NCBI RefSeq assembly: GCF_041381155.1 | Contig: NC_091137.1 | Location: forward strand, 19,699,655 to 19,763,654 | Direction: 5' to 3' | Length of the DNA stretch: 64,000 bases | Source: Argopecten irradians | Taxonomy: Eukaryota > Mollusca > Bivalvia > Pectinida > Pectinidae | Shown here: positions 25,901-37,900 of the stretch, piece after piece | Numbering within the stretch: the stretch's first letter is position 1 | Layout of the letters: each line of letters starts with the position of its first letter | Translations under genes and position numbers: made by a program | The notes under the pieces: generated by a model | Databases searched by the model: none | Told to the model about the DNA's origin: nothing | What the model saw: the letters and a program-made list of their open reading frames with translations, nothing else

Positions 25901-28900
25901 CTCTCTGCTCTGTCCTTCCTACAGTGTGAATGGTATATTAGCCAACCAATGTGACATACCTGAAAGTGTCAGCCTCTCTGCTTCTGTCCTTCCTACAGTG
26001 TGAATGGTATATTAGCCTAACCAATGTGACCATACCTGAAAGTGTCAGCCTCTCTGCTTCTGTCCTTCCTACAGTGTGAATGGTATATTAGCCTAACCAA
26101 TGTGACCATACCTGAAAGTGTCAGCCTCTCTGCTTCTGTCCTTCCTACAGTGTGAATGGTATATTAGCCTAACCAATGTGACCATACCTGAAAGTGTCAG
26201 CCTCTCTGCTTCTGTCCTTCCTACAGTGTGAATGGTATATTAGCCTAACCAATGTGACCATACCTGAAAGTGTCAGCCTCTCTGCTTCTGTCCTTCCTAC
26301 AGTGTAATGGTATATTAGCCTAACCAATGTGACCATACCTGAAAGTGTCAGCCCTCTCTGCTTCTGTCCTTCCTACAGTGTGAATGGTATATTAGCCTAA
26401 CCAATGTGTCATACCTGAAAGTGTCACCTGAAATGTGTCAGCTCTCCTGCTGCTTCTGTCCTTCCTACAGTGTGAATGGTATATAGCCTAACCAATGTGG
26501 TCATACCTGAAAGTGTCAGCCTCTCTGCTTCTGTCCTTCCTACAGTGTGAATGGTATATTAGCCTAACCAATGTGACCATACCTGAAAGTGTCAGCCTCT
26601 CTCTTCTGTCCTTCCTACAGTGTGAATGGAATATTAGCCTAACCAATGTGACCATACCTGAAAGTGTCAGCCTCCTCTACTTCTGTCCTTCCTACATGTG
26701 AAAATGGTATATTAGCCTAACCAATGTGACCATACCTGAAAGTGTCAGCCTCTCTGCTTCTGTCCTTCCTACAGTGTGAATGGTATATTAGCCTAACCAA
26801 TGTGACCATACCTGAAAGTGTCAGCCTCCCTGCTACTGTCCTTCCTACAGTTTTTGTCTTTATAACGTCAGTCCCCCGTGTCTCTATATTGTACTATAAG
26901 ACTTCGATCGATCAGTATCATTAAGTCAATTTGTTGCTGCAGGCCAGGATCAGCCTGTGCTGCAATCACCGCCATCTTCCAACTAATCACAGTTTTATCG
27001 CCCTATCCATCTACCACTGTTTGCTATAGTATGATGACAGACCTGACTACAAGGGACAGTCAAGGCTGAAGGATTCAAACATTTTATCGATAATGATGGG
27101 ATTTTTGATGTGCTGTAAAAACAATACTCTGTGTGTAGAAGTCCACTTTGAAGAATACATGACACTGATATGACCTCTGATGATACGAACGTTCAATAAC
27201 ACACAATTCTGATGGGAGAGCCACTAGTTTCGTGCCGGTCTGTACAAAGTGTACAGAGGCTCTAATGGCTAGTAGGTGGTTTCTCTTGGTTCATCATTAT
27301 ATATCTATAATTATCTTGTGACACGCTGTTATTATACATTTCACGTTCTGTACAACCATGATTTCTTCCACAAAAAAGACACATACTAAATCTGTATTAG
27401 AAAGAGGCTATTTACGCAGACGGTCCTATCCAATTTGTCACTTTTTAGAATAACAATGATTTATATTCCATTTTATGACCTTAGCACATTAAAGACTTTA
27501 ATAAGTTAATCATTACTCTGCATTCATTACTATATCATGCATTTTAAAGTGTCATTGTGTACGATGTTCGTAGTGCTATTTCACTGAAGCATACTGTCAA
27601 AACAGGATATCCAGCTGGCAACCAGCTTGCAACCACCTGGGTATTTTTACACTGACAACTGACGGACCAATCGTCCCACTTCTTTTATGCCATACACTGA
27701 GCAGGAACAGAAACTACCATTTTATAGATTAAGCGTGACAAGGCCTTTAGACATTCAACCACTAGAGAGTAAACTTTGCAGCAGTATTCAAGGAGACACG
27801 TTGGGACGTTTTACGCCTTTTACGATACATTTATTTATCATTCATTGGATGGTAGGTTCAATACGAACGCCATACCTGTAACACAGTAGTAAGAACTTAC
27901 ATTATGCTACCATTTCCTTTGTCATTATTTCGTACAACAGCAACCACAAGAACAATGAAACCACGTAAAAAATGAAACATATAAAATTTCCCTTCTTTTA
28001 AAAAAAGACTATAGCAAGATTTAGCATGTACAAGTTTTGTTATGAAAAAGAAATAGCAAAGCCGAAATTATTTCGACTGACTTATAATATCAAATGTTCC
28101 TTTTTGAACTTCGGATATGTTAAGAACATCACATAGCTGCTTTTATCTTTTTATTTTTTTTTCATGGGTGTTATATTTTTTCATTTTCAGTGATGAAAGG
28201 GGCACCTATACAGCTGTTACGCATTATAGAGCATGTCTCACCAAGCGTTTCACTACTGCCTTTCATTGTCATCATTGTCATCCCTTTCCACCGTAATGCT
28301 TTACCGTAATTTTCTTTTTGACTGTCAATGCTTATCTTTCACATCCGAACCCCATTGCTGTGTGCACTGGGTTCGCTGTTGTCTGAATGATGTCTTTATT
28401 TAGTATATTGCATTCAGCTAACGTGTCACGCGATTTGGCGTTTGGTGTATAATTCCGGTATCGGAACGGAAATGTGGGATAAATCAGCACCAACATTTCA
28501 CTCCAAATGTCAGTCATTTAAGTGTCTGGGGACGGTGGCTATCTACTGCCTGATATCACACCAGGCATGTGTGTATTCCCATTGATGAAGGCTTTGCTTT
28601 AATAACAGGATGTGGGTATAGCTATATCCTATAGAAAAACGTATAGCTGATTAATATTTCATATCCCTCTAATGTAGCGATCAGCCATTGCATCGATCTG
28701 GGAAACAATAGTTTGGATAGAGGCAATTTCAGAAATACACATTTATTTTTCATAGTTATAACATTGATGTTGACCAAACATAAATATATAGCCCCTGTGA
28801 ATAGATTTTCTGTTGATCATTATAAATGCCAACAACTGATGAATTATACAGTGATAAAGGGAGCTGTTTACACAGATCAAAGAAGCCATCTTACGGAATC

Positions 28901-31900
28901 TTCCAAAAGTGAAAGCTAACTCTGACCACTTATCCGCGAGATTGACCGAGTCACGCAAACGCATGGGAACCGGCGAGGCCTTGTTTCCAACAGCAATAAT
29001 TATACAAATGTAAACACCATAAATACAAGTCATGAGTAGCTGACAAACATGAAAGTGAATATTTCTTTATACATACTCAAAACCATGGATATGCACCAGA
29101 ATCCTGATTCACAAACGTTGATTTTATTATTTTCATATCTTTGCATTACCTGGCTAGGTCTATATAGTAGTTTCGAAGATTTCGATTGTTCTTCCTCTAG
29201 CCTTCATTCGATTACCTTAAATTTTAGTTTTAGATTAGATATTTTTCGTGAGTTAGTTTTAAGCCTTTACATGTCTGTCTAGGCTATATTTGATTGTTAT
29301 GGGCCTGTGTAGTTTTACATAAGCATTGACGTAACTATTTTGTAACTTCATTGGGGTATGAAAGATATTTTGTTTGCAAACTGTGGGAATCCGCGTAGAG
29401 GATTCTCACAAAAGTTTGTAAACAAATTTATTTCATAACCCGATAAAGTTAAAAAATAGTTACATCAATGCTTATAATTGATTTTTCAGACTACATGACA
29501 ACAAAAAATACGTTTAAACGTACTATTCTATTGATTTCCCAACTGATTATTTTGTTTTCAAAATAAATACGCAACGTCGATGTCTCTATTGTGACGTCAT
29601 GATGACGTCGAGTTTTCGAGCCATTCTCGGATTTTTTCTTCACAGCAGTATGAAGAAAATGTGTATGCTAATCAGAAAGTTGGATTTAGTATGAAAACAA
29701 ATAAAAATTAATTATAAAAGCCTACAAAGGGTTTTATTGTCTTTGATCCTTCATCTTGCTGTCTTTTCCGTTGTATTTTTTAGATTTAAAACTGTTTTTG
29801 TTTCACATTGTCGTTCGTTTTATACTAAATATCACTGTCTGGTTTGTGGTTTGTCCTTTGGCCATTTCATAGTCTTTTGGTCTACATTAGGGCTTTGTTT
29901 TCTTTTATCTTTAGAAATCATGTTTTGCTGCTCTTACTATAGTTACCTTTACTGTAAGGTTTTTAAGCAACAGTTTGCGGCTATATTTTAGCATATACTG
30001 AAGGTTTGTTGAAGAAAAGGATTAATGTTTTAGCTAATTTAGTGATTTCATAGTATATAAATGGATGTCTACAAGTTTATGTAACTTTTTGTTTTGAAAA
30101 TCTGTTCCTGTGGTCGCTTTTAGTTGACGCGTTAAAATTACCAAGTTTCTTAACTACAAGTCGACAGGCTATAGGTCTAATGCATTACAACCCAGGCGTG
30201 AGTGATAGCAATTAATGGGTTTTAATTACCCGGCCTGATGAGTACATTATCAATTTATTTGCTCTCGCTTATATAGCTACAGAGAGGATCTGCCATTACG
30301 TGCTGATAGTGGTTTAATGAGAGTTAAATGACAGGTTAACCAGTAACGGATGGAGTTTACATAGAGCTTCCGTCTGTGTGTTTACGGTAAAAACGATCCA
30401 TTTCCTAATAGTACTGGTATGTTAATGTTTATCATGTTTTATATATTGAATAATCAATTAAATAGGTACAAACTGTTGGATAGTAGGGCCGATATAACTT
30501 GCACTTTGAGGAATCAAAGGGACATTTATATCATATAATAAAAGATATAAGATAAAAAAAACAAAGGCTTCGAATTCCATGTGCAAGAGTTGCTTGGTAG
30601 GCTATCATCCACGTCCAAACCAATCAAAATGTCGTGTGAAAGCAGCAGGAAACATAGTATTTAGTAAAACAGGATGCTATGTTTGAGCAATATTTATCAA
30701 ACGTATGCCGAATATCAAACGTGTGTTTTGTGTTTCTTTTGATGTATATGCATGTATATATTCCAGATTGAACTTCACATTTACCATTTGACAATATAAG
30801 CATTATAAAATATCGCGTTAGCAGTTTGGGCAAGCAAAATAGCTAGAGCGAACACAGTTTGAAATAACCTCCATAGCAACATAGTAAAAATCCTTGTTCT
30901 GATCGAATAAGCATGAGAAAAATAACAAAAATTTTAAAAGCTGTAAAACATTTAAAGGGAACCCCGCGAATCATATAAAAAGGTTATGACTTGGTCTTCG
31001 CGAAGAGTAAGTATTCTGGATTTTATTGATAACGTCCCCTTTAAATTTAGGTCTGTGTAAAATTAGTGAGAATTTGGTGACGACAACAAAACATCAAGTT
31101 ATGTAAAGTAACATTGAACAGGACCATGGTTACAAACAGGCTAATATTCTGTCAATACACATGCCAACTGTCTACGTTTCATTATTGCATTTGTTTAATC
31201 TGTATCTTGTCTCTGTTTGGCACGATGTTTATAAAATGAAACCTTTCTTTTGAGATTTTGAGCTTTCGAATGGTTTTATGGTAAAATAAAAACAACAAGC
31301 AGTATGCCAATGCCTAAAAGATTACTATGCAATGAACTCGTGCTTTAACCAATTGTATCACTTTGAAAACTGTTTTGTTATCTTTGACCTACTTTTCTTG
31401 TTGTACAGTTAGATGCATCGCCAGACGGTGCCGTTTCTCCCCTACCCAGATTGCCTTATCGATAACCTGACTGGATAGTCCCTCGGACCGGAGAATTTCT
31501 CGGACACAGGAAGGCATCATGAAATCCGGATCCGGTTGTTCCAGCACAGGCTCATTAAATGTCTCCTTTAGAGTCTCATGTCTCCTCACGTAGAAACGTA
31601 TGTCGACATCCTCTTTATCAGAGTCCGAATCAACAAAGTCTTCTGGGTCAGAGTGGATCTCACTCTTCAGATAGAAATGTTTCGGCTTGTCAAACACTTC
31701 TGCGATTTTGATTTTAGCAACGTTTGACGACATATTTTCTGTTTTGCACCTGATGACCTCCACAACCTACCTTGTCAGATATTCATATATCAAGATACAT
31801 ATCCATTCATCACCATTCTAAAGCAGTCGGATTTATGACGTTGTTTACGATCATCTTTGTTGAGTTCGAGGTTTCCAATAAAATGTCACTGGTTTTAAAA

Positions 31901-34900
31901 GTCACTGAAGACTAGCGGTAGCAAACCTTTTTTATATCGGTTCCTGGTACTGATAGTGTACAGTACCCATCAGTAACTTGAATCCGCTATTCCTCATGTC
32001 ATCTTTCCGTGTGATCCGTACCTACTGTCAGGTACACACCCTGTCTAGTACCGCCAGAGGCTGCATGTCTACGTTACAACACCTCCATATTACATCACAA
32101 GTGATTGCCGAGTCAGAATCATATATAAATGTTAATTAAAACATGTTTTTCTCATACACATCAAGCGTTCCTATGATCGAAGGCATTGCTCTCACAGCCA
32201 CCCAGCACGCAAGGTTTCTGAACCTTCCATATAAAGGTAGAGGGTCTGTTTAGACATACTCTGATTTGTTGCCAAGGTAACACGTAGAGTACGGGTACCT
32301 CTCGTGCTGTCACGCCCGGCAATATTGTTTTAACGTCAAATACAAACGTACAAATGTAAGGGTAAACTTTCGGATGTCAGGTTTAAATATAATTAGCCTG
32401 TCAATGTTGTGGATACAACTAATTAATAAATAAAGGTAATTGCAGGGTTGAGCGGTTGTGATCGATAGGTATGAAGGGGTGTGTTATGGTCTACAGAGAT
32501 CAGAGGCCCGAGTATAGTCTGACTGCAGGTGTATTGATAACAGAATGGGCTGCAGTATACATTATAGATGTGGGCTTCCTAATCAACGTCGGGTTTATAT
32601 ACTTATTCACATGTCTTGGCGCTACCTGTGACGACCACTGAGGCAAAGTCACTCGGTTTTTCAGTTTTTATAGTCCCAGGACGTGTGCTTGATGTAAAAG
32701 GTGTCCTTATCAAAGGATTTTACACAGATGATATAGATCTGAGGACTTTAAAGATAGAATATATTACTTTCTAGAACTAGGCCTTCATGCTACGGATCAT
32801 CAATGATGGTGATCGCTTCCGAATACACTTTGTACTATAATTAGTATTAGATGAAAAGCAATAACGGAAAGTAAAGTTCATATTACCTATGATTAAGCAG
32901 TTGTTGTCGTTTTTGGTTGGCTCAATATTTTTTTCAACTTTTGCAATTCTCAATCTATTATATATACATATGTGATTTATTACTGGAGACTGTAGAAAAA
33001 AAAGTCTAAAAAAATAATATGAATTCTTTTTATCTCAGAAATTCCAATAAATTGCGCCCGGTTTCATGCAAAGAATATATCCTTTTAATGTAAATCTGAA
33101 TATGGTGTATTCGAACATTGGATTCTTAATACTCTAAGTTGACTTCCTCTGTTCTCATAAAGTGCCATTAGGAAAAAACGTTGGCGCTAACGTTATCGCA
33201 TCAATAATGTTAATATTTATAAGCCATAACGTTCTGGAGAGAGCTTTTATCCTCACAGTACCCAACCAGTACTGTGTGATATCGGGATAGATAACATCTG
33301 TAATTAGCGTAGACAATGGTAAATAGCCTCACTTAAATTGAAGTGTACTATTGTCCTTAACTTAACCATATGGGTGCTTTAATGTGGAGTGTTAAATATG
33401 TTATGTAGATAGATGTGACACCATGGCAAAAACCATCCTACTTCATCCATTCAACTGCTACATTTATCACCCAGCTATACGACAAAAACCACTCTTCTCA
33501 TATAATGTTTTTTTCTGGTTTTCTAGTATTCTAAGAATCATACATCGTTCAAAGAGAATGAACTTTATTTTTAGTTATTTTGTTGATTGGATCAAACGTC
33601 AACAACAAATAAACAGACGCTAAAGTATGTGCTATATCATAATTATTAGTTATGCCAAATCTACCTGATATATGAAACACATTGTTTTTCATTTCAGTTA
33701 ATTTTTAATCAATTATGCATAAAAACACAAGATGTAAGCAATGTTTTTTTCTGTCACAAATTGGAACGTCAGTTATTTCCTGTATATACGTCTTCTTTCC
33801 TTGTTGGTGTGGGTTCTATGAACATAACATGTTATGGCAATAGAGCAATGAAATGATTCATTGCTAAATTCTAATTCAGTCGTTTGTACAAAATCCCGCG
33901 AATAACTTTACATAAGGTTGTTTACTCTAAGAATTGATTGTTCACAATTATTAAAGTTTTAGTTCAATATCACCTCAAACAAAAATATACTTACAAGCTT
34001 TTTATCACCTTCTAATGTTTATACTATATATGTGTAACTTTCGCCATGGGACCAGACGAGACAAATACTGAGACTCTGCCAACCACACACAGATTGTTTT
34101 TATGTGGTAATACAAAAGAAGACTATCGATACCAAGATAAAACTAAACTACTAAACCAAATTGTAACAATCATTACAAACTACCAACAATAAGAAAAGAA
34201 AAACCATTCACTTTAATTCATTTAGTGTCTTAGCTACAACAAGCGTTTGTTTGACCAAATTTGGAAAAGCATATACATTGAGTCCTATTTACCTTGACAT
34301 GCGAATGGTGGTTGTAAATTATATAACATAAGAACGTCATAAAGAAAGGCAAAATAAGCATAAAAATGCTTCTATTCTATTACATGATTTGGGGCAAACT
34401 GAATACGAACCAATGACCGGTTTTAAGAACAAGAAAGTTCAACCACTATATTTAAGGAAACGCTTGCAGTTTTATGGGAACATACTTACTATTATATATT
34501 TAACATTTTTTCTTAGAATAAGATTTCCGCAGAAGTAATTATAGCATTGATAGCATTAGTTTAAACCAGGGATATTACCTTAAATGAATGTGTGAAGCGA
34601 CAACAATTAAACTGTTGTGCTCAAGCCATGCGTCAGATTCAGGGTCACAGAGCGTCACTATTTACCTACTGGCTGTCCCACCATCGTCAGTCTAAAAATA
34701 CATCTGCTGTAGAGACGTACGTATACAAAGGGTACTTAGGTACACTGATCGATCTGTTCTACATCTATATCTATATCTTAACAGTCGTTTTATAGATTGC
34801 CGAAAGAACTGCAGTTTTGACGACAAATGTATTGAACATAAAGGTGAAATTTTATTTCAAACTTTGATTACTGAAAAACAGGGATTTATCATATTTACCC

Positions 34901-37900
34901 CTATCTCATCGCATGATACAATCAAAATATCCTGCTTGTTTCTATTATGCATATGCCGCAACACAAATATAATGAAATGGTCCATCAAACAATACTGCTT
35001 CTAAAGATAAACATTGAGAGTCTTTATACATTATGTATTTATTTACATTTGTATGTGAGTACTTATTCAGCTCTTATTTGAAAACTTTGACGCCATTGTT
35101 GTACAGCTTGTGTGTGTTTTATTGACCATCAGAGCAAACCGCTCAAGGTTTATTTATACAATATAAATCAATATTTAGCAGTATCAATTTTCAGGATATA
35201 CAATTGTATTTGGTGATGTCATAAATACATCAATGATCCCCAACATTTATAAATACGTCTAATTTACGCTAACTGCACATTATGTTTAATAAATTCAAAT
35301 AAAATACTAACAACGCATCAGCCCTTACAATAAACTTGATACTTAATACATTAATGGCATCATTGATACTATGAAGATATGACCTACAAGAAACTCTGTT
35401 TTTGTAGTTTTATATTTAACGAATCATGATCGATGATCCGATGTTTCAAATCCTGGTCTATCCACCAAAGTCATGCCTTAGGTTTTTATGTCCTGTTTCG
35501 GCTTATATAAAATCAAAATATCACAAACACATGCAGATTTAAAAATAATATACATGTATATCTATCCAAAACTGTTCCCCGAACGTAACATCCACCTAAC
35601 ATAATTCAAATAAAAAAATGTACCTCGATCTACATTAAAAACTTTCCTCTTTTTTTACTTGATGAGTTGTCCTTTTTGTGACTTCGTAAACATGTCCTAA
35701 TTTGAAACATCAGTAAAGCTCATGACGTGGTTTCACCGTCAAGAAAATGATTTCTAAAAAATGAAAAGTCGTCATTTGTATGTAATGATATACATATATA
35801 ACATTAAGAAAATTTTGATTTATTACAGTTTACGTGGACTTATTATCATATTCATCACTTTTGACATATTGCAACGTTCATGTGATGATAACACGATGAA
35901 AATGCTTCTAGATAACTAAAATATTATCATTTTTCGTTTTATATATTAAAGATAAATAACCTAATATATGTCTGTCAGTAGGAAAGAGTGAACGATTTTA
36001 ACTAGTCAACATGAGGCTTGCCGAGTATTGAAATCCACAATGTTTCACTTGGTTTGAGATACCCCTGTCGACGTGACGCATCCATGTAAGACATACATTT
36101 AGATATATCACCAATAAACGTTGTAATCATATGTAAACTAGAGTCTTCACACTCACCTTTTGGGTGGCTTCAGTGTCGGTAGTAGAAGGGCAGGTCGTGT
36201 CTTCTCGTGTTTAGGATTATGGCTGTGTCTTGAAAACTTGCTGTCAACAAATGAATACAAAATGATGGCTGTAGTATCGACACATTATTCACAATAGTGT
36301 GTCTGCTAATAGCAAGGCCTGGTGATCAACTAGCCCTTGGAAGGTCAGGGAAGCAATGCATGCACTATGGGGAGCGGGAAATGTTGGGCTTAGTCAAGGA
36401 GGGATGGAGAGCGAGTGCATGTCAATGGTCAATCAATGGATGCTTTTAATCAATTACTCACCACCTCGCCTCGTTAAAAACATATGGGAGATCTGTGTGA
36501 TAAGGGCGTACCTTCCATTATATCGATTAAGATAATTTCATTAAAACATCGTCTTTAACGCGTTACAGACTTATGTATCGCTCAGATTTTATGCACCGGG
36601 TTATTTTAACTACTATACATCGTAATCACTGTCAGTCTCGTAAGATTTTAACTCCATTATTGACCGACACCGGATCATTACTTGTATTGTCCTAGAAACT
36701 GACTGCGGACACCCAACGAGGATATTTCCTGTCTGGGTCCACTAGGAGCTTATTGGCGACATACCAAGTTTCTGCCTGCAGCCAAATGATGGCTATGTCA
36801 GCAAGAAAAATGGACATCAGCATCTCAAGATATTATCGATGTTGGTTTTAGAACATGATGTCCATAGTCACATTTTTCTGAATTAATTTGAGGTTATGAA
36901 CTCGTCCAGGTAGACTAGATTTCTATGACATGTCGTTATAGTAAACAATGCTTCCTCCACGGGAACGTCTGATTCTCTTCTCCTTGTATACTTTAAGGTT
37001 TCTCTGAACGCTGTGTGTATTTTGTAGTTTGTAGATTTGATTTAAATTCATCGAACCATTGAAAACACAGTGTAAATTTTACAGCGCTGTCTATTAGTTC
37101 AAATTTTGTTAGATAAAATATCATATGACGGTACATCGTGCAATGTGATAAAATCTATTCATAAAGATTTGATATGGGCTACAGATTCATTTTGCATTTT
37201 ACATTTTACCTACATCTACTTCTATATAGCTTTTTATTTTATTACCAAAACATGTGTTGACAGTTTAATTTGAATTGAAGAGCCTGATATTGGACACATT
37301 ATACCTAGAGGAAAAGTAGAACTTAGCACTGGTAATTATTGTTTAGGTCTGTATCATATGGAGTCAGAGATCTGTCTAACTTCGCATTAAGCTGAATAGC
37401 GCAACATTATAATATTATATACCGTCATCATTTAATACATTACGCAAATCTACTTACCAATTAAAGCTGTAACAAAACTCGGATGTTCAGAGAAATTCAG
37501 GAATCACAAGTTTTTCCAGACCAGATTTAGTCCGATACACATTCACCATATGCTACATGTAGGTACTTGTCAATTAAGACATCCTTCCTAAATTTGCGAG
37601 TGTTCCAGAGATAAGAATATTGATTATCGTTTAAAGAAAAACAATTATCATCAATAATGATAATGTATTTGTCATCCTTTATATGACTATCTCTGACGAA
37701 GCGTGGGTCGCCAGTTATCGCCTAGCACCAGACTGTCGACGATAGGATAGCATTCCCACGCTGGTCGGATTCATTTAGTCTTACAAATGAGACAAGTGTA
37801 TCACAGGGATCTCAGTAATTGAATCTAACAGATATCCAACCGTGTATAATGGTTAGTTATAGACAGGTGTGAATGATACAAATCACTGAAAATTGTTAAT

